This document shows, one piece after another, positions 11,494-24,900 of a stretch of DNA of 64,000 nucleotides. The position numbers were made by a program, and so were the translations under genes. Source of the DNA: Nautilus pompilius (Eukaryota > Mollusca > Cephalopoda > Nautilida > Nautilidae). Location of the stretch: the NCBI GenBank assembly GCA_018389105.1, contig JACATO010000974.1:434001-498000 (forward strand), in the 5' to 3' direction. The stretch's first letter is position 1. Each line of letters begins with the position of its first letter. Below the pieces are notes generated by a model that worked only from the letters and a program-made list of their open reading frames with translations, made no database searches and was not told the DNA's origin.

Positions 11494-14400
11494 CTGTAAC
11501 TGATTTAACAGAAAGAAAAAGTGGGACTGGTAAAATGGTAGTATGAATTATAGTTATCCACAAGGCTGCTTGTGACTGCTGATTCTTTTGCAGCTACTGA
11601 TAACATTGCCATAAAACTGAAACAAGCCAAATATTGAAATCCTCACCATTATTCACCTTTCTGGTGAAATGTGGTATTGCTGTTAATAGACACTGAAAGA
11701 ACTTGAGTCAAAACATTGTATACAAGGTTTTCTGACATGCACTTATAATAAAAATCAAGTAGCACATGATACAAAACAACAACAAATTACTATATTAGTT
11801 TTACCTTATTAAACACTAATTCCTTAACAGCACAAAATGCTTTGTTTAATCTCATAGGACACCATAATGGATAACATGTATAAAATTAATGCTTATTGCA
11901 ATGCAAAATTTCTAATTTACTGTTTGCTGGTACATTTAGAAAATTCAAATGCAATGTACAAGAATGAGCAATTTAATTTGTCCCTTCTGAAAATTTCTAA
12001 AACATCTTTAACAGTGCAATCATGTAAGTGTACTATTATCATATGGGTTATGTTATTAAACAATTTCAAGATGTTGCTATGAATGTTACCTTACATTTTT
12101 CATTTTTCTTATTAGAAAAATCTGACCAAAAACAAATTGTAATTAGTCTTATATAAATTTCTTCATATGGTTTTCTGTTTGCATGCAATGGTCATTTTGA
12201 CAGAAACTGACTTGAACTTCATCAAACCTGAATTGGGGTAAGGGAATTAATGCCAGTACTGATGGTCCAAGAGTATCAGTGCTCTACAACCATACTGGTA
12301 TTGAGAAGCAGGTATCCTCACTAATTGGTAATTTGTGATAATCAAAGCTTTGATTTCTGCTAGAATGAAAGCTATGTAGAAGCTCACATAACAGACTTGT
12401 TTGATTCACAAAAGATTTTTATCATGCAAACAGAAGTTGACATCATCTCCAGATTCTAATCTAAAAAAAAAAAAAAACAAAATCTTATTTCTACATTAGA
12501 AAAAGGATTCTGTAAGTCCCAATGTAATAATTGGCTAAATTCTATACATACAAGTTTCAATTCCAATGAGATTGAAATTTGGAAATTCACTGTTGTAAGA
12601 GTTGAAAGATTTTTTTTAAAATCCCTTTCTTAAATATATTCTAGCATAAGTCTTATTTGGCATATGTTTCTTTAAGATATTTACAAGAATTTTATTTTTA
12701 AGAAATATTTGTGTGCACATCATGTTACTGATTTAATACTGTTTTTGTATTAAGTTTATATAAACAAATATTAATCCTTTAAAAAATTCTTTTTAGTATT
12801 GATTTCCAAGTTAGTCAGTCAGTCAGTCAGTCAGCCATTCACTGATACATATTCATCACGTTGCACTGCTGGCAGGCTGTTTTTTGAACTGGAAAATTGT
12901 TATTTTTTTCTGTAAGGAAACTACAGAGAAAGGAGTCTCCTTTTTTTTTTTCTTTTTTTTTTTTAGTATCTTCTACACACCTTTACTGTACTTGGATGAC
13001 TGATTTACAATTAAGTAGAAAGTGTTTTTTTTTTTAAAGATCAAGGTCAATAAGTTTAAAAACAACTTTAAGAATATAAATAACGCTGATTGTAAACATC
13101 TCAGGTGTAAACATAGTAAATGCCTTTTTAAAAAATAATCAATTGGATTATTTACAAAGAATGAAAAATTACTTTAGTTTTTAATTCGTATTTAAATCTA
13201 AAATATTTTTTGCTAACAGTATCCATAAAGGAATGATAAAGGGTGTACCTGTCAATACTGATTTAATCTTCAACTGTGCCTGAGCAAACCATACCACAAA
13301 TCAATTGCCACCTATTTATCCAGATAAAATCACTTCAAGCAAATGAAAATGTTACCACATCAAAAATTACTTAATTCTATATCATAAAAATTGTGTACAA
13401 TCTGATCTCTAATGCCAGTAAAGACTTTTTTAAAATAAAAATTAAATTTACCTAATTGCGCTTTTTGCTTGTTTTTTTCTTTCTAAATTACTTAACTTAA
13501 TCAAACTCCATATCCAAAAGAACTGAGTGTATATATAAATATGATATACATCATCTACATTTTTCAGATAAATATATTTGTATAGCTCTTGACTTTGTGC
13601 TTATAGTTTGTTTACAGTAGGCCCACCCAACAGAACTCCTGATAAAAAGTTCAATTAAATCCACACACTAATTTTAGTGCACTATTAGAATTTCTGAAAT
13701 TTAGAAAACAAACATTTTGCATTTTTTTCTCAACATGCATGATGATCCGTTTGCCATCAGTGCTCCAGTGACAGCATGATGTACTAATCATTGTTTAACC
13801 TATAGCTTGACAAGAAGGTCAATATGTCATTCAACCTACACATACACAGATATGTAGATGAAAGAAGTGTTTTAAATTATAGCTTGTGAGCATTATATTA
13901 AAAAAAGTGAAAGAAGGAATAAATTAATGCTGCCTACACTGGTAGGTTGGTGACAAGAATATTTTGGACAGCATGGAATATCACTTAATGATCTAGCAAG
14001 AAACTCAAGCACTAAAAGTCTGTTCTACAACAAGAGTTCTCAACCATGTCAAGAAACAGACCACAATCAGCTTTTATACACTTCCTTATTTCTACCATCC
14101 CTCCTATCTCTAGAAATATTAAATATTATCAGAAGTTCATTGCAAGCAAAAGAATTAGACACTTCCCCCATTTGTTTTTCTTGATTTAGCATCGGAGTGG
14201 CATAGCCAGTTTTTTCCTCTTAATATTTATTATCAGATGTACATAAATTAAAACTTTTAAATATAAGATAAACAATCTAAAAACCAAAATGATTTAAAAT
14301 CTACTTCCATTATTTTGCTTTTTATTAGATAGCAGATAAACACTAAAAATGTAGTAAGAATAATTAGTAAATGCAAACCTATGATAAATATTTAAATTTA

Positions 14401-15011
14401 CATTGATTGCATATTTTCTGCATTATTTAAATATTTACAGGAAAGTGATGCCAGAATGTACACATTGCATGGCTGCTTTTACTAACAACATTAAGTTATT
14501 TGTAATCAGTTGTAGAGAATCCAAAACATGACAGATGCCTTGTTGAGTGCCCCAGAACTCCAACAGTCAGTCAATAGGCCATGTGAATTCTAGTTTGATT
14601 TACCAGAGAACTGGATGCCCAGATGCATGGCTACACTGGGCCAAATATCTCATTATAACCTACAATAACTGCTAACAAACAAATAATTTATGTTTATGTA
14701 AAAAAGTAGGTAGTAAATATAGCACTGGCAAAGATTTTCCAAAATTCCATCTGTCAAGTACATTTGTTTATACAACTAAAAAAGTAAAATACAGAACGGA
14801 TAAAATTACTACTAAAATAATACTTATCTGTTTGTAACAATGTTTGCAGTGAATACTTATCTGAATTGAAAGACTAATGTGCAAATGCAATTTTTTTTAG
14901 CACTAAAATGCAGTAGTTTTCTCAATTTACTAATAAGGTTCCATGAATGTTTAGCTAGTTATATATAAGTTGCTGTGTTGTATGCCAATCTCAACGATAG
15001 AGATAACCCTG
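11494..15011. other. AT-rich stretch, no supported gene
   Basis: Holds the (AGTC)n microsatellite at 12813-12834 and T-rich runs around 12940-12965. Several short minus-strand frames with splice-like edges (for example 13249-13279) were seen but none can be told from chance. No transposase similarity. Confidence 0.45.
12813..12834. repeat. (AGTC)n microsatellite
   Basis: Five and a half uninterrupted tetranucleotide units. Confidence 0.9.
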
Positions 15012-15218
15012 TTGAGGAAGTGTAGTGCCAATCTGTGCTGCACCACAAGAGTTTTGGCACAGAAAACCACAGCACACATAAAAAGCTCATACGACTAGCT
15101 GAGAAGTCATGCCAGAGAGGGGTATGCTAAACTAAGCCAACTCAAACTGGGAAATAAACTCCGATTCTCAGGCCTTGGTAATCCAACAGTCCAACCATTT
15201 GGCTACCAACTACCCTTA
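15012..15218 (-). mobile_element. tRNA-derived SINE copy
   Basis: Read on the minus strand, the head 'gtagttggtagccaaatgg' and 'cctgagaatcggagtt' supply A- and B-box-like motifs. These are followed by 'gagttggcttagtttagc' and a distal 'gtgcagcacagattggcac' block shared with the copy at 44266-44440. Confidence 0.55.
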
Positions 15219-16419
15219 TTACAAATATTCATGAAGATAAATTCAAAGATTCTTAGGACATCAAAAAACAAAATATCATAGTTTACTGAAAATTTTCTGT
15301 TGTAACCAGATGGGGAAAAAGTGGAAGCTTTAGACTACAAGGCATTGTTCAGTTTTAGCTATTAAAGTAAATGGATGTTTTATTGTGCATCAGTTGACAA
15401 TTAATAAAGTTTATTATCAAAGGTTTCTTCTAACATTATCTATACACCCATGTATGACCATAGGGAGCAACATGGCTGGAAATGGGGATTAGAATCTTTT
15501 AATCAACATGTATTCATGCTCCCAGAAAAACAAAAGCACATGACCACATAATAAATTATGCAAACATGTAAATAAAATTTAGAAATGACTTTGTCAAAAC
15601 ATCTCAGTTTCTAAAAAAAAATTAATTTTAGAAAAAAAGTCCCTCTGTAGTGCCAAGAGCAACTGACAGAACCTCAAAACTCATTTAGTAATTTACATTT
15701 TGTTAACTTCCTTTCAGTATTAGAAAATAACTTGCGATCAAAAGGAAGATTCACACCCAGTTAGGTTTCACTTTTTTTTAGACTCTCTTGACAACCTCAT
15801 ATCCATTGGCTTTTCTGCTCCATGTGCTACTTTAAGTGCAGAAGACTGTCTGAAAAAGTATGTTTCAGATTTTGAAAAATTAACACTTTTTTCATAAAGA
15901 GCAAATAAAATTTAATGTACAAACAGTAAGTGTAAATAATGTTTACTTATCCTAGTTTGTTAATCATCCCAACTGATATCTGCTCTATACAATTTAAATA
16001 GTACAACAGACCTGCATTATCCAAAAGGAAGACATGAACAGAAGAGTAACAATAATAAATAATTCAACAAGAAAACAAAAAATTTGTAAAAAGTACAAAC
16101 TAAAAATAAACAAAAGTAGAAAATTTAAGTTTGTTTTCTTTGAGCTATAGGTAACTTTTCTTTAATTAGCAGTATTTAAATAATTTAAATTATGAATTTA
16201 TCATTTTTGATTATGAAATTGCAGCTGATTTCTCAGGAAATTCCATCACTAATTTTAACCACAACAAACTAGATTACAATAGTTGAAAACACTACACTCA
16301 TGCACATTCTGGAAATAATTAGGGAAACAGGCAGGATGTGTACAAATAATGAGTAACCAACTGAGAGAGAGACAATAGATGCACAATGCATTATTACAAG
16401 AAATGTACAAAAACAGAAT
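15219..16419. other. AT-rich stretch with an ambiguous exon-like island
   Basis: At 15781-15890 both strands show a splice-acceptor-like edge and an open frame of 25-38 codons. Because the two readings exclude each other and neither has a partner exon, no CDS is called. The remainder is AT-rich. Confidence 0.4.
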
Positions 16420-17310
16420 ATGTTATACATTGCATTAGCATTTGATATGAGAGCCCTTTCCTCTATTTTCATGCTCCCATACAGGTAATCAGCATATGAT
16501 GGAATGCTGTTCCAAATATCCACTTTCCACAATTCATCCAAAACATTTGGTTGCTGTCAATACCCACATAACCCCATATTGTGTCAATGATGTTAATTTC
16601 AGGACTTTGTGCAGACCAAGGCATTTTGTGAGTTTTACATCAGCCTCTACAATTTGGATAGTTTTTTCAATACATTGGCTATGCGCTTTGGGTCATTGTC
16701 ACATTAGAAGAATCTCTGCCAAATGAGATGTTTTCCTGAGGAAATGGAAGACAGATGAGAACTTGCCTATACCTGTTGGCAATCAGTATGCTTTTAATTT
16801 TATGCAAATTCCAAACACCCGTAGCTGATTTGCAGTGGTACACTTGATGATCCACCTCCATGTCTCAATATAGCTGTTGTACACTGACTTATATTTTTCA
16901 CCAGTCTGCCTTTAAACAGAATATCGTTGATTATTGCCAAACTGCTCAAACTTTGACTCATATAAAGAGCACCATCTTCCAGGTTTGTGCATCTGTTTCA
17001 TTTCTACTGCTCCTTCCAGCCTTGCTGTTGTTTGCCTCTTCATAGCAAAGGTTTTAGATAGCTACACATCCATCATAATCACTTTGCACTAATGTGCATC
17101 TTACTGCTCTTTTAAAAAAAAAAAAAGTTAATACCTGTACTTATAGCTTGGTTTTCACAAGATCTTTACTGGCTCATCATCTATCCTGTAAAGAAAACCC
17201 TGAGGTGCATGACATCACTTTATAGAGAATTTTGGCTCTTCTTCTTCAACCTCATCTATTGTCAACATTACTAGTTTCGTCTATCCTCTTTGGAGTCCTA
17301 TTTACAACTC
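16420..17310 (-). pseudogene. Tc1-like (IS630/Tc1/mariner) transposase remnant
   Basis: A DDE-type cut-and-paste transposase, inactive here. Reading down the minus strand and changing frame as needed, the Tc1 landmarks appear in order. There is a K-R-rich N-terminal segment near 17260, then 'ESKFEQFGNNQRYSV' near 16930, 'RHGGGS' near 16855, and 'VWNLHKIKSILIANRYRQVL' near 16780. The DNDPK motif near 16690 is in a shifted frame, 'WSAQSPEINIID' lies near 16600 (E replacing the usual D before L/I-N), and the C-terminal 'DELWKVDIWNSIPSYADYLY' near 16520. At least four frameshifts or stops break it. Length fits a complete Tc1 ORF of about 340 codons. Terminal inverted repeats were not located with confidence. 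A Tc1-type end sequence at 18796-18840 may or may not belong to it. Confidence 0.8.
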
Positions 17311-17960
17311 CTGAAATATAAGTTACGCTGTAATCTACCACATGGAGTAGTCTTCACTTCACCAGTTAACACTGATTTCTGATTTCTATATGTTTGTCTT
17401 GTGATATTTCTTTTTTCCCAAGAGCCATGGTATTCATCACAATACAATTATATCACTGCATAGTCCTTATGCAAGTGTGACACTTTCTGAATGCTTGCGT
17501 CACAACAATCAGTGGACTACATTTCCATATTTCCAATACTAGATGTATACACACACACGCACACATTTACACCTTTAGGATTTTGCCTTCTTGCATGAAC
17601 TAAAATAGATGAATATTTTAAAAATGTGGGTTTTCTTGTTTTTTTTAACTATGATAACTAATTTTGTTTCTATCTTGCTAAAAGATAAAATCCACAATAA
17701 ACCCCTTTTTTCACTCTTACTGTTTACAAAGGTTAGTTATTTTTTTTTTTTTTTTTGCAAATGGACCTAAACAAATTTTATACTGTCATAAAAATATCAC
17801 TGAAAATTATTATTCATTCTAGTTTTATTTTTAGATTGTTTAATTCTAATTCTGTAACTAATTTTGAGGATAGTGGTTTATACTCGCAGTATCAGCATCG
17901 TTATTGCCACAAAAAATAAATAAATAAATAGTTAAACAAATTCTTATGTTTGTAAAATAT
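17311..17960. other. AT-rich stretch
   Basis: Contains a CA-rich patch near 17550-17572, a T-run near 17740-17755 and an (AAAT)n microsatellite at 17913-17931. It may include the decayed 5' flank of the Tc1 element. Confidence 0.5.
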
Positions 17961-18200
17961 GAGCAGCATGGTACTCCAATGATGATCCTGCTAGACTGCT
18001 CAGGTCAAGAACCTGAATTCGCTTCCTATGGGAGCAAGTCAGTCTGACATATTTCCCTAGCATGGTTTCTTCTTGCACTTCTTCCTTAGCTGCTGGGTGT
18101 GTGGATTTCCTTGAGGTACTCTGATTACCTCCCACATCTAAAAAAAAAAATTCTAGTAAGGATTTCCCTGCCAAAATTGGAAGTGTCAGGTGTCACATGG
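17961..18200 (+). mobile_element. tRNA-derived SINE copy (most complete)
   Basis: The head 'atggtactccaatgatgatc' is followed by 'gtcaagaacctgaattcgct' (B-box-like), 'ctagcatggtttcttcttgc', 'gtggatttccttgaggtact', 'acctcccacatctaaa' and the tail 'ttctagtaaggatttccctg'. This copy was used to identify the other members. The A-run inside the tail is typical of the family here. Confidence 0.65.
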
Positions 18201-18795
18201 CAAAGTACTGCCAACACTTACTGACAAATGGACAATTACAGTTTTACACTCCCTCACCAGGATTGTCTACCTTGTAAGCATCAGTGTATACCAAAAACAG
18301 TAATAAAACCGTTTTAAAAATTCTTTAGTTCCTGCAGATAACACAGACACTAAAAAACTAAGAAAAAGTTCTATATTATCAAACTTCCAGATACAAAGTC
18401 AAATTAGGAAAGATAATCCTTAGTGAAGATCAAAACTAAGAATTTAATCAGTAATATCTAATGAAAGTGATAAATATATTTTTTTAAATTATACAAGGAA
18501 CTTTCCTCCCAAATATAAAAAATAAACAAACACTTAATAATTGACAAATGAAATATTTACACTAACTACTTTAATGACAAATCCAAATTTTAAAATTTGA
18601 TACTGATCCAACAGTACAAAATGCAACAAACAACACACTAAATAATTTGGCTTAAAGATAGTGGTACAATCAACATTAACATATGAGAGTTTGTTGCCGA
18701 TTACAGCAGCGAGAAATTTTGAACTTTTTCATTAATTATTTAACATTTAAAATAATTAACCTTTGAAGTACTTTTTGTCAAAAATCATTTACATG
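18201..18795. other. AT-rich stretch
   Basis: Nothing recognised. Confidence 0.5.
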
Positions 18796-18840
18796 TACAG
18801 CCATGGCCAATGGTTTTACATCACTCTAGAAATAACAGTA
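18796..18840. repeat. Tc1/mariner-type terminal repeat remnant
   Basis: 'tacagccatggccaatggtt' followed by 'ttacatcactctagaaat' resembles the CAGT-x-GTGGCCAAAAGTTTTG ends common to animal Tc1-like elements, starting at a TA. No matching second end was found nearby, so it is a solo end or part of a decayed MITE. Confidence 0.4.
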
Positions 18841-19226
18841 ACAAGAACTATCTTCAAATCATGTTCCTATAACTTAACACTAAACCCATGACCATTTCTA
18901 ATCAAGTCACACCTGTCATTATCTACGAAGGCCTTTTCAGAAATCATGCATATGCATGCTAGACTTCAGAATGTGACCTTTTTTTTTCAAATTTTTGTGA
19001 TTTTCCCATTAAGTATGCAGAAAAATACAAAGCGGTACATACTTCAACATGTTAAACAGGCCTGTCCCTAGGTTCCTTGCAGCCCTTTTCTTTTGAAAAG
19101 CAATCAATGAAATTTTGTTCTAAAATTTTCATTTTTCATTTTGCAAAATCTTGTAACTTTAGGATGGAGACTTTGCAAATAATTTATTGAATACATCAGA
19201 AATGAAATAATGGAATTTATCCATCT
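18841..19226. other. AT-rich stretch
   Basis: Nothing recognised. Confidence 0.45.
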
Positions 19227-19347
19227 TTAACCCTCAAAGTACCAAGCTGGGGATGACTTTAAAAATCCACGATTTTATTTTGGGGTCAAGTGACCTCAGC
19301 TTGGTACTTTTAAGGTGCTAGAAAAAATGTAGTGCTGGAAGGGTTAA
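19227..19347. mobile_element. TTAA-bounded hairpin MITE
   Basis: Starts TTAACCCT and ends AGGGTTAA, the TTAA target and C-rich ends expected of piggyBac-type elements. Inside, AAAGTACCAAGCTG (19236-19249) and its exact reverse complement (19297-19310) form a 14-bp stem. There is no coding capacity, so it would need a transposase supplied elsewhere. Confidence 0.55.
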
Positions 19348-19521
19348 AGCTGTATAGAGATACATTTTATTCAGTGTAATCAGTGAAAGAATAAAATCAT
19401 AAATGATTAGAATTACATGTATATACATCATAATCATAAAAATGCTTTGAAAAAAATCATACTTATATTATAAACATAAGAAATAAAATGTTAAAATATT
19501 AAACAAATATGAAAAATGTTT

Positions 19522-21926
19522 CTATATACTAAATTTTCTGGCTTTTGATATTGCAGAATCATCTACAAGCTCTTTTAAATTTAAATCAAGCTAATTTTGA
19601 TTCAAAGTCCAACTAATCTTTCTTCAGTCATAGTGGACTTCAAATGATTCTTAATGAGCTTTAATTTCGAAAATGGTCTCTTACCTCCAGCCACTGATAC
19701 TGGTATTGTTAGCAAAAAACAAAGCTATTGTGGTGTTAGAATACACTTCTTCTAAATGGCAATCATAAATGAATTTCAAAATGTCTTTTGGTCCTTTATT
19801 ATCTTCAAGTAGTTTGCAAATCAATTTCAATTCTTCAAACCAGTTTTACTGCTTCAGTATCAGATTCTTTCATCCGTCATTAGAACAAATTCCAAAGCTT
19901 TACAATACTGAAGCAAGATTTCAGGCTGGCAACTGGTCAATGGTTTCATGTTATATAGAAAGCTAAAGTGAACACTATAATTTTCTAGTTGTTCAAATCA
20001 GTCACTTATTGATGCTATAGCTGCATCAACAATAGTATTAAAAAATTCAGTCTCAAATCTTTTTTTTTTTTTTTCAGAGTTTTGTAGCAGCATCTCATCT
20101 AAACTTTCATAATCGAAGGGTCATTTTTTCTTTTTTTTATCATTTACAAATCTGTCTTTCAGGAGGAAACTTTGCTGGTTTTTCAACAGCATCTGCAAGC
20201 TCCTGAGCAGTAATTTTCATTTCGATAAATCTGTTTTATTGGTAGTTTTGTAAAAATTTTAATACTTCTCCATATGATTTGACAGCAAAATTAATGTCAA
20301 TATTTACTGACTGCAATTGTTTGCTCATGGGATTTTTGTGCTTTAAATTTCATACCATATTATGATACAGCATATAAATTTGTAGTTGGCTGTGTTTTTT
20401 TGCTAAAGATTCTGCATCAGCTCTTGTTTCAAAACCATGTGGTCCTTTAAAGTTTTCATCATTTTGATGAACATTGAAGCATCTTTGATTTCTCCCAAAT
20501 GAAGTCTTGGTTGTATTGTATCTATGGATGCTGAGATGTAGAGTTGTTGTACTAAACCAAAAAATGAATTAGAGCCTAAGTTGCATTTTACTGCATCATT
20601 TACTACTAAGTTTAATGAATGGGAACTGCATGGAACATAAAATGCTCTTGCAATTATATTCAGTGTTTTGAACTCCATTTTCCTTACCAATTATTTGCAC
20701 CATAGTCATAACATTGACCATGCATTTTATCTATATTTATATTAAGTTTGAAGAGTTTCCCCATTATTTGTTCACTCAGGCCTCTTCCGGTTTTATCATA
20801 GATTTCAACAAAACTCAGGAAATGTTCTTTAATATCACCAGAGCTTGTACATACAAACCATACTATAATGGTCATTTGTTCCTTGTTGCTAGAGTCAGGG
20901 GTGCAGTATAAAAATACAATGCATTTTGAAATATAATCAGAATTTCATTTTTAACTTTTTGTGACATCAGTTGAATCAATTCATTTTGGATGCAAGTACC
21001 TAGGTAATGTACACTTTATTCCTTATTTTCAATCCTGTCCAAATGATCTTTAATTGTACTATCAAACAAGGTGAACAATTCCACTATTTACAACAAAAAA
21101 AAAAAAAATGTACATTATCAGGTGTGTTTATTCTAGACAAAGAACTGCAAAGTACAAGATTCTGAGTAGCTATACAATGTATTATTGCACATAACCAAAT
21201 TAATACTGATCTCCAACACTGAGATTCTTTACTAATAATTTGATTTTGTGCGTCTAGGGTTTGAGCCAATTTTAATCGAATTATCATCTCTTGCCAATTT
21301 GAAAAATGTGGAATATGAGCATTTGATTTTTTGTGGCATTGTAACATATTTGAAAGATTCTTCCAATCTTTAAACTCAGTTGTTGATACTATTCCACTGT
21401 CAGTGATTTCTTTTGCAAATATTCTATAGCAAAAACAACAAACAATCATTTTTGACTGAATATACAAGCAAAATTCTCTTGATGACTTCATCACTTTTCA
21501 AGGTACAATGAATGCTCTTGAAAATTTTCTACTGGTTTTATTTTGTAGGAAATCAAACATTTTTATTTTCACTGGTCCTTTTTAATGTAGTGTACTCTGA
21601 TTGCATCTGAAATTATCAATGACCACTCACCTAGATCTGATACTTTTATTGTTTCTGTTACAAATTTGAAGGACATTTCGTTTTCTGTGTTCTCTGTTAT
21701 ATCATTTTTGTCAACCTCAACAATTTTTTTCATCATTGGAAGGTAATAGTTCTCTCATATCAACTGTAGGAGCAGGAAGTGGTTTTGATGAAGTTAATGG
21801 TCTAGAATCCACTTCCGATACATTATTGCTCTCTTTTTTGAAATATTTTGTAAGACATGCTTGACTTTCAACATCCTTCCATTTTGCTTCTCTAGTTTTT
21901 TTTTTTTTTTTTTTTATATGCTGCAC
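19522..21926 (-). pseudogene. hAT-family transposase remnant (ZMYM1-like/TTF-zinc-finger type)
   Basis: A domesticated-looking but broken hAT transposase. Landmarks in order on the minus strand: a K-rich N-terminus with 'SQACLTKYFKKE' (near 21880); a TTF-type zinc-binding region 'MIVCCFCYRIFAKE' and 'FKDWKNLSNMLQCHKKS' (near 21330-21450); 'ATQNLVLCSSLSRINTPDNV' (near 21110-21170); 'TSSGDIKEHFLSFVEIYDKT' and 'INIDKMHGQCYDYGAN' (near 20700-20850); 'YVPCSSHSLNLVVNDAVKC' (near 20590-20640); and a hAT dimerisation segment 'RPFSKLKLIKNHLKSTMTEE' (near 19640-19690) before a TAG at 19522. Multiple frameshifts and stops interrupt it. Length of about 2.4 kb matches an intronless ZMYM1-like hAT ORF of about 800 codons. 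Terminal inverted repeats were not found. Confidence 0.88.
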
Positions 21927-24900
21927 CAGATAATCATTTACAAGGATACATCTTTAGTTAGCTGAAATCAAATTTTATTTGAGGCCCAAATTAAAAAATG
22001 TGTACACATCTGTTATTACACTGTTAATGTATTCTATGTACTTTTCCTTGAGAACTAACTACCATGATCCTATCTCAAAATCTACAGAAAATGTGAAAAA
22101 ATCTGTATTAATTGTAGCAGCACATCAAAAATGTGTTTTCATAAGTAGGCCACCATCTTGAGAGCAGTCAGCAAATTCACCCGATCAAAACAGCTGAAAA
22201 ATGGAAGTGATCGAGTAAAATAAATGTAGAAGTGTTATTTCATTATCTGTGGCACTGCAAGTTTGTATGGAAGGCCACCAACATCTTTTAAACATGGAAG
22301 TCGACCATTTGACCAAAAACCTATTATTAAAAGGTGGTGGACAAGTTAAAGCTTGCAGTCTAGTTTTTTTTGTTGAAAATAGTCATCTCCAATAAAAGAG
22401 CTATTGTGTGCTTAATATGCATGTTTCATCAATAATAATACAGACTGGGAGGTTTATCTGTATTTGATTCATAAATTATTTAACTATAAATATAATGAAA
22501 AATGAAATTACTATGATTACATTATGAAATGCAGTAAATTACAAGCAATCAATTATCTATTATTTTTTTCAATTTTGCCACCCGGTGATGGTTGGCCCTG
22601 CTTGTGCACTAGGTACAGGGCCTGATGTTAACATGACATTAATTTACCTTGCTGAATTTAGGTATCAGACTTTCAAACAAAATTTTAAAATTCCAGGGTC
22701 ATGCTAAACTCTTGACCTTAGCTATAGATACAAATTAGTAATCAAAATATTTTGATGAAAATGACAAAACAAGTTAACCATTTAGCAAAACACTGGTTAA
22801 AACAAAACTATATCATCATTTATTTACCAATCTATTTTTCACTTTCCTTGTACTGTTATCCTCTGAAAAGCCAAAGATTGCATTAAATAATAAGTATTTT
22901 ATTTTAATATTGCCACTAAATTCTACACAGACAGACAAACAGATTTTATATTTTTAAAAGATATCCAGAACAATACATAATGCAGGCAAACAAACATGGT
23001 TATTACTTTGCAATACAAAATCTTTTCTTTATGTAAGAAAGCAGCAGCACATTGAGACAGTGTAGATGAGATCAATAATCCTGGTCTTCACAGAGCTTAT
23101 TCCTAGCAAAGAATTTATATTAGGGAATCCTGAGAAGTGAGTATACAGACATATGTTTGTAGGTATTAGTTAAGGATGAATCCCATTAAGTGTATGTGAA
23201 TTATGTCTAATGACTGGCAAGGCCACAGCAGAGTTATGCTCAAACTTTTTTCATCACTGCATTGCATAGGTGATATGAACTGGACACCTTTTCCATAAAA
23301 ATAATGCCTTCCTTGGAAAAATGGCTATTTACATAAACAAAAAGTCATATCTCTCCAAAGGTAGATATCAAATAGACCTTTGTCCACAGTGGCCCAAATC
23401 ACTCCCCCCAAAATGACTGCCAACCTTATTGTTGTGACTTAGAAAACTTGAGAAATGCTTTAAAAAACTTTCATTTCTGATTGTATCTATCTTAATCAAA
23501 TGTTGGCCCATCTAATATTTTTATAGTATATATATTAATGATTTAAAGTATTAAATTTACTACCAAATGCACGTAAGGAGAGAGAATCTCAATAACAGTT
23601 TAAATTAGCTACTACTATAATTAATTCTCTGAGGGACAGCTTATGGGTGCAACCTTTATCAAGCAAAAAATGATAACTATCTAAAGCAAACATCTTGGTG
23701 ATACTATAGTTTCAATGTGGAGAAACAAACTGATAATCTGAATGTCAATCACTGGCCAATACGAAGCCTGTACATAAATACTAATGAGCAAACTGGCAGT
23801 GTACAGGCCAACAAATGTCATTGAAATGAGAGACAATATTCCACTTAATTATATTTAAAAACTCTAAAGGACAGACAAATGAGGTAAAACATGGTAACCA
23901 AAAAAAAAAAAAAATGAACATTTTATCAGTACTTATACAACAAAATAAATGATGAATGCAATTTAAAATTTCATGCCTACCTCCCTTGTACAAACACAAA
24001 AGAAACAACAGCATTGTGTCACAACTTTATTCTTTTTTGATATTATGGAGAAGATATTGAAAAAAATTAAAAAATAAGAAATTGTTAGTTATCCTTTATC
24101 TTTATTTATTTTAAAAATGAGTTTTCTGCATATTATAGGAGATATTTATTCTATGGCAACATTCTAGGTAAACAAAAATCTATGGCTTCATAGAAAAACT
24201 AGGCTTCATTTTGAAAATAATGAGAAAGTAACATTATACTAAACTTTACTTCATTAATTTTCCAATTACCAGCCATCATTTCTTTGTTCTTTCAGTAATA
24301 TAGATAGGATAGGTAACTTGCTTTCTTTAAGCACAACCTGTTATCTCTCATCAAGTAGAAGCTGAACCCAGTGGACTATAAACTAAATTCAAAATGTAAG
24401 AATTTGATATTTTTAAAAACAAGTATTTAATATTACTAACTAGTTTCTGTTACCAAACCATTCTAACCTCAAAAGGTTCCAAATAATTGAATATAATGGA
24501 AGAAAATGTATGATTTCTTGTTTACTTTAGTTCTTAGTTTCTGAACTTGATTTTGAAGGTAATACCAGCAAATTAAATCTCACTGCAGAATTCATCAAGT
24601 TAATTAAAGTGAATAAATAAAAAGTATTTAGACAAATTGGAAATAAAAGCCAATCATCCCAGCAAGCATTGGATTTTCCTCAAATATTGACTTTTCTCTC
24701 CACTGCTGCAGTTTTGGTTCATTAACATAGAAAAATGATTTCAGATACAATATTCACTACTGGCTTCCATAAATCAAATTCATCATCAATGTATTAATCC
24801 ATCTCAAAATCAAGAACTCGGCTGCAGTTTACTACATACTGCTGAGCATTCTAACAACATACCATGTGATCTGAAGTTAATTGTAAGCCAGACGGAAACG

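Noticed and set aside
12240-12475. Minus-strand exons next to a very strong poly-T acceptor
   Set aside because: The poly-T is a simple A-run on the plus strand, and the downstream frames close quickly without a good donor.
15781-15890. Exon-like island open on both strands
   Set aside because: The plus and minus readings both have an acceptor-like edge and plausible residues, and they exclude each other. There is no partner exon for either.
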